Shown in pieces: positions 25,458 through 33,349 of a stretch of 64,000 nucleotides of DNA. How positions within the stretch are numbered: the first letter of the stretch is position 1; each line of letters begins with the position of its first letter. The position numbers and the translations under genes were made by a program. The notes under the pieces were generated by a model. It saw only the letters and a list, made by a program, of their open reading frames with translations. It ran no database searches and had not been told where the DNA came from. This DNA is from Flavobacterium frigoris (GTDB lineage Bacteria; Bacteroidota; Bacteroidia; Flavobacteriales; Flavobacteriaceae). The stretch spans positions 1-64,000 of the forward strand of contig NZ_FOFZ01000013.1 of NCBI RefSeq assembly GCF_900111075.1, in the 5' to 3' direction.

Positions 25458-26591
25458 ATGAAAATTATTCAAGCTTATAAAGAAGCCAATAAAGATTGGC
25501 AGTATTTTCAAGAAAAAGCAATCCTTAAGAATCCTTTAGTTTTGATTTTTGGGAATAGATATTTATTAGAAAACCAGGAGGTAATTGCAGCTATTAGGAA
25601 AGAGTTTCCTTATCAAGATCTTGTATTTGGATCTACTGCTGGTGAGATAATTTGTTGTAATGTTTATGATGAATCTATTTCTGTTACTGCCATTGAATTC
25701 GAAAAATCAAGTTTTATCGTAGAGCGTGAAAATATAGTGCACTATGGTAAAAATGCTAGGGATTTAGGCGAAGCACTGTATAATAAAATACCTAAAGACA
25801 ATTTAAAACACTTGTTTGTTCTGTCAGAGGGGAGTTTTGTTAATGGAAGTTCTTTGATCAACGGTTTAGAAACTAATATTGATTCTAAAATATCAATTAC
25901 AGGAGGAATGTGTGGTGATGATGCTCGTTTTGAAAAAACGCTTGCTTCTTATAAAGAAGATCCTAAAGAAGGGGAAGTGATTTTGATAGGTTTTTATGGA
26001 GATAGTTTAGAAATCTCGTATGCCAGTTTTGGTGGCTGGATTCCTTTTGGACCAGAACGGGTAATAACGAAATCAGAAGGTAATATTTTATATGAAATTG
26101 ACGGTCAACCCGCTCTGGATTTGTATAAGAAATATTTAGGTGAAAAATCGAATGAATTGCCTCAGGCTTCACTGTTGTACCCATTAAGCGTGACTCCCGA
26201 TGGTAAGACGGAACCAGTAGTACGTACTATTTTGAATATTAATAATGATGATCAATCGATGATTTTGGCGGGAGATGTTCCTGTGAATTCTAGAGTACAA
26301 TTAATGATGGCCTCTGTTGACGGAATTGCGCAAGGAGCTCATACTGCTGCAAAATTTGCCATGGCAAATAGAAGCAGCAAACCTGAATTGGCTCTCTTAG
26401 TGAGCTGTATTGGTCGTAAATTAGTGATGAGTCAAAGAGTAGAAGAAGAAGTAGAGCAGGTGCGGGAAGTTATTGGAGAGCGCGTGCCTATGGCGGGCTT
26501 ATATTCCTATGGGGAAATGGCGCCTTTTAACGGAAGTACTTCTTGTGAATTACACAATCAAACTATGACATTAACCCTAATTAGCGAATAA
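25458..26591 (+). CDS. FIST domain signal-transduction protein
   Basis: 377 residues covering a FIST_N part (LIFGNRYLLENQEVIAAI, FGSTAGEII, LFVLSEGSFVNGSSLINGL) and a FIST_C part (GQPALDLYKKYLGE, LLYPLSVTPDG, MAGLYSYGEMAPF). FIST proteins are proposed to bind small ligands such as amino acids and feed two-component systems. Here the gene sits between two histidine kinase genes, with two- and minus-one-base junctions, so it likely provides a second sensory input to the H-NOX network. There is no signal peptide, so it is predicted to be cytoplasmic. Confidence 0.92.
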   Translation: MKIIQAYKEANKDWQYFQEKAILKNPLVLIFGNRYLLENQEVIAAIRKEFPYQDLVFGSTAGEIICCNVYDESISVTAIEFEKSSFIVERENIVHYGKNARDLGEALYNKIPKDNLKHLFVLSEGSFVNGSSLINGLETNIDSKISITGGMCGDDARFEKTLASYKEDPKEGEVILIGFYGDSLEISYASFGGWIPFGPERVITKSEGNILYEIDGQPALDLYKKYLGEKSNELPQASLLYPLSVTPDGKTEPVVRTILNINNDDQSMILAGDVPVNSRVQLMMASVDGIAQGAHTAAKFAMANRSSKPELALLVSCIGRKLVMSQRVEEEVEQVREVIGERVPMAGLYSYGEMAPFNGSTSCELHNQTMTLTLISE

Positions 26592-27628
26592 TGCATTCAT
26601 TATTAAAAAGGCAGATCGATAAAAAACTCAAAGGCGGTTTGAATGATTTAGATATTTTTTTGGACGCTGTAAATGAGTCTTATGGAAACTATGAAAGTCA
26701 AATTGAGATGCTTCAACGTGCAATGAAATTAAGCTCAGATGAATTATTTGAAGCTAACCAAAGATTACGAGACGAAGCAGAGAGTTTGAAAGATGTTAAT
26801 AAAAACTTACAATCTATATTGGAATCTATGAGTTTAGATCCAGAATTAACTTCAAAAAACGAGAATTTTGATTCCTCAGAATATATCAAACAACAATCCA
26901 TTGAAATTATTAAAATTAATAAGCAGCGGGAAGAGCTCTTAGTCAATTTAGAGAAACAAAATATTGCATTGAATGAATATGCGCACATGGTTTCGCATGA
27001 CCTTAAAGCACCATTAAGGAGTATTGATACGCTTATCAACTGGTTTATTGAGGATAATCTGGAAATGATGAATGAGAACAACCTGAAATCTTTAAATCTA
27101 ATCCTTTCTAATGTTGAGAAGATGGATTTATTAATTAAAGGAATTTTGAATTATTCGTCAGTTGAAAGCCAGCCAGGTGACGAGAGGCTAATTGATTTGA
27201 ATGTCTTGATTCAAGATGTTTTAAATATTATTGAAGTTCCTGATCATGTTGCAGTTACTGTGAAAAATAAGTTGCCTAAAATTGTTGGAAATGATTTTAG
27301 ATTCAAACAACTGTTCCAAAATTTAATTCAAAATGCGATTAAATACAATGACAAAGAAAAGGTAATTGTCGAAATAGGGTGCTTAGAAAATGAAAACGAA
27401 ATTATTTTTGACGTCAAGGACAATGGAATAGGGATTCCGAAGGTGTATCAGAATAAAATTTTTGATGTTTTTTCTAAGTTACACAATGATGGGAAATCAT
27501 CAGGCATAGGCCTTGCGATAGTAAAAAAAATAATAGAATTTTATAGAGGAAAAATTTGGCTTGAAAGTCAAGAAAGCATTGGAAGCACTTTTTATTTCAC
27601 AATACCAAAAGACAATGGAAACACCTAA
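26591..27628 (+). CDS. Cytoplasmic sensor histidine kinase (FIST-linked)
   Basis: 345 residues. The N-terminal ~110 residues are coiled coil with no sensory domain (LSSDELFEANQRLRDEAESLKDVNK). HisKA follows with phospho-His136 (VSHDLKAPLRS), then HATPase_c (NLIQNAIKYND, VKDNGIGIP, SSGIGLAIVKK). The kinase core is closely similar to the HNOBA kinase upstream, suggesting duplication inside the operon. It overlaps the FIST gene by one base (TAATG), which implies translational coupling and suggests that FIST is its sensor. It also overlaps the Hpt gene by 14 bases. Confidence 0.92.
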   Translation: MHSLLKRQIDKKLKGGLNDLDIFLDAVNESYGNYESQIEMLQRAMKLSSDELFEANQRLRDEAESLKDVNKNLQSILESMSLDPELTSKNENFDSSEYIKQQSIEIIKINKQREELLVNLEKQNIALNEYAHMVSHDLKAPLRSIDTLINWFIEDNLEMMNENNLKSLNLILSNVEKMDLLIKGILNYSSVESQPGDERLIDLNVLIQDVLNIIEVPDHVAVTVKNKLPKIVGNDFRFKQLFQNLIQNAIKYNDKEKVIVEIGCLENENEIIFDVKDNGIGIPKVYQNKIFDVFSKLHNDGKSSGIGLAIVKKIIEFYRGKIWLESQESIGSTFYFTIPKDNGNT

Positions 27629-27932
27629 TTTAAATTACATTAATGAATTATCAGGAGACAATGAAGAATTCAAAATTAAAATCATTGATATTCTAAAAAG
27701 AGAGCTTCCAGTGGAAGTGCAAGTTTATCAGGAAGAAATAGAAAAGGCTAATTATACGCAAGCTGCAAAAGCAGTTCATAAATTAAAGCATAAAGTTTCT
27801 ATCTTAGGTCTCGAAAAAAGTTATTATATTGCTTCAGATTATGAAGATAATTTAAATGGTAACTCAGTAGCCTTAAAAAATGATTTTGAAGCAATTCTAA
27901 AGGCTATGCAAGAGTTTGTTATACAATTGTAA
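27615..27932 (+). CDS. Hpt phosphotransfer protein
   Basis: 105 residues, a single histidine phosphotransfer domain. The phospho-accepting His55 lies in AKAVHKLKHKVSILGL, which fits HxLKxxxxxLG although the usual Gly after Lys is His. It overlaps the preceding kinase gene by 14 bases. I chose ATG 27615 because the longer frame only re-reads kinase sequence. It likely shuttles phosphate between the two kinases and the CheY-like or LytTR regulators. Confidence 0.88.
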   Translation: METPNLNYINELSGDNEEFKIKIIDILKRELPVEVQVYQEEIEKANYTQAAKAVHKLKHKVSILGLEKSYYIASDYEDNLNGNSVALKNDFEAILKAMQEFVIQL

Positions 27933-27945
27933 AAAACAGCTTTAA

Positions 27946-28653
27946 ATGAATTGCATTATTATAGACGATGAGGAGATGGCAAGAGCCATAATGATTCAAT
28001 TCATAGCCAACTATACAGATATTGAAGTTGTAGCTGATTTTTCTAATGCTATTGAAGCAATTAAATTTTTAAATCAAAACGAGGTTGATTTGATTTTTTT
28101 GGATATTCATATGCCTAATTTTACCGGTTTTGATTTTATTCAAACGATAAAAAACCCACCTCATATCATTTTAGTAACTTCCGATAGAAATTTTGCTATT
28201 GAAGCATTTGAATATGAATGTATTGTGGATTATTTAGTAAAACCCATTACCAAAGATCGTTTTATTAAAGCAGTTCAAAAAGCAATTTTTATGAAAACAA
28301 ACGCTTCTTCAAAAGAAGTTAACCCAAAAGGAGAGGACAATGTGAATGAATTTTACATCAATATTGATCGAAGGTTAATAAAAATTGAAATGGCCTCAGT
28401 AAATATTGTGGAAGCAAAGGGAGATTATATTCATATCAAAACAGACGGTAAAAATTATATTGTTCATTCTACCCTCAAGAAGATCGAGGATAAATTACCT
28501 AAAGATTTATTTTTAAAAGTGCATCGTTCTTTTATTATCAATACTAAAAAAATTATTGATATCGAAGATAACAGCGTCTTAATTGCTAAAGATGTAATTC
28601 CCGTAAGCCGGGCAAATAGACCGGAGTTAATGAAGAGATTGAATTTGCTGTAA
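27946..28653 (+). CDS. LytTR family response regulator
   Basis: 235 residues. The receiver domain has Asp7/Asp8 (IIIDDEEMARAIM), phospho-Asp53 (LIFLDIHMPNFTGFDF) and Lys in YLVKPITKDRF. The LytTR DNA-binding domain (residues ~130-235) shows NIVEAKGDYIHIKT, HSTLKKIEDKLPKDLFLKVHRSFIIN and VIPVSRANRPELMKRL. It is the transcriptional output of the operon. LytTR proteins bind pairs of ~9-13-base direct repeats about one or two helical turns apart. Exactly such pairs occur just downstream (28688-28720) and before the STAS gene (30135-30168). Confidence 0.93.
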   Translation: MNCIIIDDEEMARAIMIQFIANYTDIEVVADFSNAIEAIKFLNQNEVDLIFLDIHMPNFTGFDFIQTIKNPPHIILVTSDRNFAIEAFEYECIVDYLVKPITKDRFIKAVQKAIFMKTNASSKEVNPKGEDNVNEFYINIDRRLIKIEMASVNIVEAKGDYIHIKTDGKNYIVHSTLKKIEDKLPKDLFLKVHRSFIINTKKIIDIEDNSVLIAKDVIPVSRANRPELMKRLNLL

Positions 28654-28687
28654 TTATAAGTAAAATCTTATAATAGTTAATAAAGAT

Positions 28688-28720
28688 TGTATTTCGTCGA
28701 TTAAAAATGTATTTCGTCTA
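28688..28720 (+). promoter_or_regulatory. Direct repeat pair, candidate LytTR operator
   Basis: TGTATTTCGTC occurs at 28688-28698 and again, identically, at 28708-28718, 20 bases start to start; the extended forms end CGA and CTA. This sits 35 bases after the LytTR regulator gene and upstream of the next small gene. Binding by the LytTR protein is inferred from the spacing and position. Confidence 0.55.
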
Positions 28721-28759
28721 AATTATTACTACTTTAGTAATGTGTTTAAAAACGATAAG

Positions 28760-29107
28760 ATGGAGCTAAAATTACCAATTACAGATTCTACAAATATAGA
28801 TTCTATCGCAGATGAAATTACAGGTTGTTATTTAGTGTCTGCGCGATGGACTATGATAAATGATAAGAATGTTACTTTTGTAAGAAATAAAGCATTTGGC
28901 TACTGTTATAATCTAAAATGGGCAGGGCCATTGAGTAAATTTGATGCGGATATAGCCTGTCAAAATAGTAAAACAACTTTTGTTATAAGTCATTCATTGT
29001 TAGAGCCATTTTTAGTTCATTTAAATGATGAGCTCAGCTTGCCAAACTCGATTGAAGTTCGTAAACTTATTGGACTGGATGATAATGAATTACAATTAGC
29101 CAAGTAG
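28760..29107 (+). CDS. Hypothetical protein downstream of the H-NOX operon
   Basis: 115 residues (121 if the GTG at 28742 is the start). Soluble, no signal peptide, with a hydrophobic middle (GYCYNLKWAGPLSKFDADIACQNSKTTFVISHSLLEPF) and acidic C-terminus. I do not recognise it. It lies immediately after the paired TGTATTTCGTC repeats, so it may be a target of the LytTR regulator. Confidence 0.6.
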   Translation: MELKLPITDSTNIDSIADEITGCYLVSARWTMINDKNVTFVRNKAFGYCYNLKWAGPLSKFDADIACQNSKTTFVISHSLLEPFLVHLNDELSLPNSIEVRKLIGLDDNELQLAK

Positions 29108-29386
29108 AAATCATAAAAAAACCTAAACATATAAATTAACTGTTTTTATCGCTCTAATATAACCATTGGTCGTAGGGAAATTGAATCTCACCGAAAATTT
29201 CTGATTACCTATACACTTGCAAGTATATTTGGACTGCGAAACAAAATAAAACAACTCTGTTTCTAAATAAAAAAAGAATACGATTAGTCTTTGAATTTTA
29301 TGGCGGTTTAGCTGTTGTGAATTTAGAGATAGTAAAACAAATTTTTCTAAAACAAATTTTCTGATACCTTAAGTTTAGTTAATACA

Positions 29387-29416
29387 AAAAACTGCTACCA
29401 CGAGCAGTTTTTTTTT
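29387..29416 (+). terminator. Rho-independent terminator in gene-poor region
   Basis: AAACTGCT/AGCAGTTT eight-bp stem, six-base loop, followed by a long T-run. It is 280 bases past the nearest upstream gene, so it may end an untranslated RNA. Confidence 0.8.
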
Positions 29417-29820
29417 GTTATGAATATAGAGTTGTAATTTGAAAAGCGTTCGTTGTATTTAAATTTCTTTTATACCTTATTTTTAAATCCTGTAATTTCA
29501 ACGTTTTAGTAGGAAGAACCTCTGTGTTAATGCTTATTTGTATCTGAATTTGCCAATGGTATTCCAGCATTTAAGGTCTAATTAATTTTTGGATGGAATT
29601 TATATTTCGCTCTTGCTGAGAAATTATAGGTTTTGCGGCGGTCTTAGGGGTTGTGTCTTCCGTTTTCCTGTATTGTAACTCGTGTTATAACGCGATTAAG
29701 TAGATGTGGGAATTCAAATTGATGTAAGAGTTGCTAGGGCAGTGGCTTTAAGTTTATAAAACACATAATGAATCTTTTCTTCAACTGTAGGCATTTGTTC
29801 TTTCTTTGTTTTTTTATAGT

Positions 29821-29975
29821 TTATGGCCTAATTTGGATTTTTAGAAATTCCAATGCTTTATCAAACATATTTTGTGATTTATGTCTTTCTCTACCTACAT
29901 AATTAAGTTCTTTTTCAAGTTTACTAGGGTAGTCTTTTTTTTTAATTCAATATTGGTGTCTAATATTTTTTTAGT
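29821..29975 (-). pseudogene. Decayed coding remnant, unidentified
   Basis: Read on the minus strand, RTKKILDTNIELKK joins by one frameshift (in a nine-A run) to DYPSKLEKELNYVGRERHKS and MFDKALEFLKIQIRP, followed by a stop at 29821. No start codon or longer frame is visible. The family is not recognised. Confidence 0.3.
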
Positions 29976-30134
29976 TCGAATGTTAAGGCCATTGGCAGCT
30001 TTGCACTACAGACATGCTGTTTTACTTTTAGGATAGTCTTCTTAGATATTTTAAAAAAGAACAACCTTGTTAATTAATTTAATGTTGTTCAAGTTATTGA
30101 TTTATATAGAGATACAAGTTGAGGTTAAAGGATT

Positions 30135-30168
30135 GATGTTTCATCTACACTAACATGCAGTTCGTCGA
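30135..30168 (+). promoter_or_regulatory. Direct repeat pair upstream of STAS gene, candidate LytTR operator
   Basis: GATGTTTCATCTA (30135) and TGCAGTTCGTCGA (30156) are imperfect matches to the repeats at 28688/28708 and are 21 bases apart. A near -7 element, GATATTTG (30199-30206), follows 30 bases downstream, ahead of the STAS gene. Confidence 0.4.
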
Positions 30169-30236
30169 AGAATTAAAGACAATCAAATCAAAACTGAGGA
30201 TATTTGCATCAGTATTAACAACTAAATAGAAATAGT

Positions 30237-30527
30237 ATGGCGATTCAAATAACTTATAATACAGGTATTTATGAAATTAAGGGTTTGTTGAATTCTCAAA
30301 ACAGTGTCTATTTAGAGAATCATTTGAATACTTTGATGGCAGACTCAAGTGGTATCGTAGTTTCATTAGAAAAACTGATTGCCATTGACCAGTATGCTGC
30401 CAAAAGTGTGGTCGCACTTCAAGTAAAAGCAGAAAAAAAGCATAAAATGTTTTATATTATTGGAAGAAAGAATAAAAATGTTGTAGATCAATTTGATGCC
30501 TTACACCATAGTGACCTGCTACTTTAA
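30237..30527 (+). CDS. STAS domain protein (anti-sigma-factor antagonist-like)
   Basis: 96 residues forming a small STAS-like alpha/beta fold (YEIKGLLNSQNSVYLENHLNTLM, then GIVVSLEKLIAIDQYAAKSVVAL, then KHKMFYIIGRKNKNVVDQF). The usual DSSG phosphorylation loop is replaced by IDQYAAKS, so the switch serine is not obvious. It is a single gene in a poor neighbourhood, with a CGTCGA-type repeat pair upstream. It could be a partner in signalling with the H-NOX operon, but that is inference. Confidence 0.65.
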   Translation: MAIQITYNTGIYEIKGLLNSQNSVYLENHLNTLMADSSGIVVSLEKLIAIDQYAAKSVVALQVKAEKKHKMFYIIGRKNKNVVDQFDALHHSDLLL

Positions 30528-31231
30528 TGGGTTTTTTTATTAAAGAAATCAAAGACATAAAGATTGCGTCAAATCTAATTGGTTAAATAATTGAGAAACA
30601 TAGGGACTGAATCGCTCTAATTATTTACCATTTTATGACGAGTGTGAATTAAGGTTCGTATTAGGTGCAAAGTGTTCTTAACTAACGGGTTGCATTGTCT
30701 CTATTTCCTGATGTAGCTAGTTCAATTATCGTAGCTCTAGGGATTGTGTTTTGGGTGTTCTTCCTTTCCAAAACAATAACTTTTAAAGGGAATGAGCATT
30801 TAGAATTGCTGAGATAGATACTCGTTCTACAACCACCTTTTCCCCCTATTTGCTTTCTATGAATAGCGTCTCTAATCATTAGAGACTATAGTGATATCAT
30901 TTAGTGAAAGACTTTATGAAAAAAAATGAAGTTTCAGATTTTTTTCTCAGATAAAAATTCCAGAAGCAAAGGAACTTGATTATGAAAATAATCATAAGAT
31001 AAAGATTAATGAATGTTGGTCTTTTAATAGTTTGACCATATTTTGTCTTTTAATTCACTCATTCGAGAAGAAAAGCCAGATGCAGTAGCGATTAATCTAT
31101 AATTCATGAAATTGGGAGATAAGAAAATACCAGATGTTTTAACGCTTGTTTTTTGATGTTCATAAATTTCATAATAGAGTATGTTTTAAAAGCTTAATCT
31201 TTTTTTTGTAAAAAAAATAAATAAAATAGGC
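30528..31231. other. Intergenic region without recognised genes
   Basis: About 700 AT-rich bases. A small palindrome (TCTCTAATCATTAGAGA, near 30868) is the only clear structure. A short minus-strand open frame (30682-30879) lacks any coding character. Confidence 0.4.
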
Positions 31232-31264
31232 TTGTCTATATATCGTAATTTGGTATTACTTTTG
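31232..31264 (+). promoter_or_regulatory. Promoter of PH/SHOCT gene
   Basis: TTG (31232-31234), 22-base spacer, TACTTTTG (31257-31264), which matches TANNTTTG. It is 57 bases before the ATG at 31321. Confidence 0.5.
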
Positions 31265-31320
31265 TATCAGAAAAAACAAAGTTGCTGCATAAAGCTCCGT
31301 ATAATAAAGTTCAGTACAAC

Positions 31321-32031
31321 ATGAAAGAACAGATCAAGAAATTTTTAAACGAGGAACAAGATCCTAAAGCAATTGAAAAGATTACTTCAAAGCTGAATGA
31401 TCTATTGATGAGAAATGAAGAAATTGGGTATATAGCGGTTCAGAAAAAACCGGCGCTTACCGTTTTTCCGGATAGTATCGTTTTGACAAATAAGCGAATT
31501 ATTATTTGTCAGCCTAAAAACTTCGGGCTTTCTATGGATTTTACAGACTATACCTGGGATCAAATCGAAGGAACTTTTGTAAAAGAAAACATATTAGGTT
31601 CTGAATTTTCGTTTTCGACGAAGACGGATATGGCTGTTTCCATCGATTATATACCAAAAATTCAAGCTAGAAAAATCTTTACTTATGCTAAGGAACAGTT
31701 GGATATTCTGAAAAACGGTGCGGTGTCAAATGCAATGGCGATTGATGAAATTTCAGTTGAGGATACTGATGAATTTGAGATTATTGAAGAAATGGAAACG
31801 GAAGAAGTGACCAGTTTTAGTGAGTTAATGCCTGTCACTCCGCCGCCTTTGCCTATTAGGAACGCCGATTTTGCAACTCCTTCTGAAACACCCAAAGAAA
31901 ATGGATTAGCTGGATTATCTCAAGATGAGTTGTTTGAAAAATTACAGAATTATAAGAAGCTACTGGATAACGGACTTATTCTGCAGGGTGAATATGATAA
32001 TTATAAAAAAGAGATTTTAAGCTTTATGTAA
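31321..32031 (+). CDS. PH domain and SHOCT domain protein
   Basis: 236 residues, cytoplasmic. The N-terminal half resembles a bacterial PH domain (EEIGYIAVQKKPALTVFPDSIVLTNKRIIICQ, then MDFTDYTWDQIEGTFVKEN). An acidic/proline linker (PVTPPPLPIRN) follows, and the C-terminus is a SHOCT short helical motif (LFEKLQNYKKLLDNGLILQGEYDNYKKEIL). Such proteins probably bind partners or membranes; no function is known. ATG 31321 was chosen over an upstream ATG-like codon in the leader. Confidence 0.8.
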   Translation: MKEQIKKFLNEEQDPKAIEKITSKLNDLLMRNEEIGYIAVQKKPALTVFPDSIVLTNKRIIICQPKNFGLSMDFTDYTWDQIEGTFVKENILGSEFSFSTKTDMAVSIDYIPKIQARKIFTYAKEQLDILKNGAVSNAMAIDEISVEDTDEFEIIEEMETEEVTSFSELMPVTPPPLPIRNADFATPSETPKENGLAGLSQDELFEKLQNYKKLLDNGLILQGEYDNYKKEILSFM

Positions 32032-32050
32032 TAAAGTGTGTATACAAAGT

Positions 32051-32090
32051 AAAAAGGTCAAATGGTAGTTCTTATCATTTGACCTTTTTT
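32051..32090. terminator. Bidirectional terminator
   Basis: AAAAAGGTCAAATG and its complement form a 14-bp stem with A-run and T-run flanks, between the convergent PH/SHOCT and DUF4407 genes. Confidence 0.88.
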
Positions 32091-32094
32091 AGTA

Positions 32095-33195
32095 TTATAA
32101 AGTGCTCTTTTGCTTTTCTACAAAATTAGTAGCTTGTAATTCCAGTAACTCTGTTGCTTTTTTTCGTTGTAAGTCATAGAGACTTTTGTCTTGCGCAATG
32201 TCTTCATAGACCTTATCATGCATCATGGCGCTTGTTTTGACTAATAAATTGCGCTGGTATTTGTCTTGTTCTAAAGTAGCTTTTAAGGCTGTCTCTAGAT
32301 CTTCGAGTTTAAAATCGTACTCTCCTTTTGGAGACAGCAATTTAGCGATAATAGGAGACGTTTCAATTGCTAAAAATAATAGCATGATAAAGAATGAGGG
32401 AAGCGACGGCAATTTGTTTAAGGCATTTATACGCGCCATCAAACCGTCAAATCCATCAATTATCGGTTGTGTTTCGGTTACTTTTTTATCTAAATCGGCT
32501 TGAAGTACTGCTGCCGTTTTTTCTTTTTCGGCAATTTTTTCCAAGTTGTTTTTTCGAATGGTATCCAGTTGTGCAGAAGCAAGATTGTGTTTGGCTATTT
32601 TCTCTTTAAAAACGGGGCCTTTGCCAAGTTTTAAGGTGCCTTTTGTTCCTTCTGCTTCGGTGATATAAGTTTCGTACAAGGTATTGACCTCTTTTTCTTT
32701 TTTCGAAATATCCGATTTTAAGCTTGCAATTTCGGCTTTATTTTTATCTAAATCCGATTTGAAGTAATTAGCTACTTCTTTTTTGTTTTCGAGTGCCATA
32801 GCGTTTTTCTCTTTCAATAGAACGGTGTTGATTTCTTTCTCAAAAATTTTAATTTCTAATGGCTTCGATATTACGATGGCAATAATAATGGCTAAAATAA
32901 TTCGGGGAGTGGCCTGTAGAAACTCACTTCCAAATTTGTCTCTTTTTCGAATAGTAGAAACAATGAATCGATCCAGATTGAAGATGAGTAAACTCCATAC
33001 TAATCCAAAAAGTAGGGCGGGGTAAACACTATCGAAAACAGTAAATAGGGCATAAGCACTGGCGATAAAGGCCATGACTGCAGTAAAGAAAACGGTGGCG
33101 CCAATACCTGCGTATTTGGTTTGTTCTCCTTGGGAACAGCCTTCCAGAATCTCATTGTCAGCTCCTGAGCAGAGGATGAAGAATTGTTTTAACAT
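32095..33195 (-). CDS. DUF4407 domain membrane protein
   Basis: 366 residues. The DUF4407 pattern is clear: N-terminal FFILCSGADNEILEGCSQGEQTKYAGIGATVF, two to three transmembrane segments, then SLLIFNLDRFIVSTIRK. A long charged coiled coil (residues ~130-250) follows, then another membrane segment (SFFIMLLFLAIETSPIIAKLL) and a charged tail. Function unknown. It is a single gene that converges on the PH/SHOCT gene. Confidence 0.88.
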   Translation of the reverse strand: MLKQFFILCSGADNEILEGCSQGEQTKYAGIGATVFFTAVMAFIASAYALFTVFDSVYPALLFGLVWSLLIFNLDRFIVSTIRKRDKFGSEFLQATPRIILAIIIAIVISKPLEIKIFEKEINTVLLKEKNAMALENKKEVANYFKSDLDKNKAEIASLKSDISKKEKEVNTLYETYITEAEGTKGTLKLGKGPVFKEKIAKHNLASAQLDTIRKNNLEKIAEKEKTAAVLQADLDKKVTETQPIIDGFDGLMARINALNKLPSLPSFFIMLLFLAIETSPIIAKLLSPKGEYDFKLEDLETALKATLEQDKYQRNLLVKTSAMMHDKVYEDIAQDKSLYDLQRKKATELLELQATNFVEKQKSTL

Positions 33196-33296
33196 GATTG
33201 ATTTTTTTGATTGATGGATGATTGCAAATTTAACGCCAAAAAATCAATAATGTTATAAATCCCTCATGTGTTTTTCGTTAGGAGGTTTTTAAAATC

Positions 33297-33336
33297 AAAA
33301 AGAGCTGTTCGGTTAGAACAGCTCTTTTCTTTTTTG
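33297..33336. terminator. Terminator of pckA
   Basis: AAAAGAGCTGTTC/GAACAGCTCTTTT 13-bp stem with a five-base loop and T-runs on both strands. Confidence 0.88.
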
Positions 33337-33349
33337 AATTATAATTAAC

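Larger units (their letters stand above)
29108..30134. other. Gene-poor decayed region
   Basis: No intact gene. It contains an orphan -7 element (TATATTTG, 29224-29231), a terminator (29387-29416), a short segment resembling repeat family 1 (TTGCTAGGGCAGTGGCTTTA, near 29730), and a minus-strand decayed coding remnant (29821-29975). The remainder is AT-rich without recognisable structure. Confidence 0.5.

Noticed and set aside
30682..30879. Minus-strand open frame of 65 codons in the gap before the PH/SHOCT gene
   Set aside because: No recognisable domain, no promoter, surrounded by decayed non-coding sequence.
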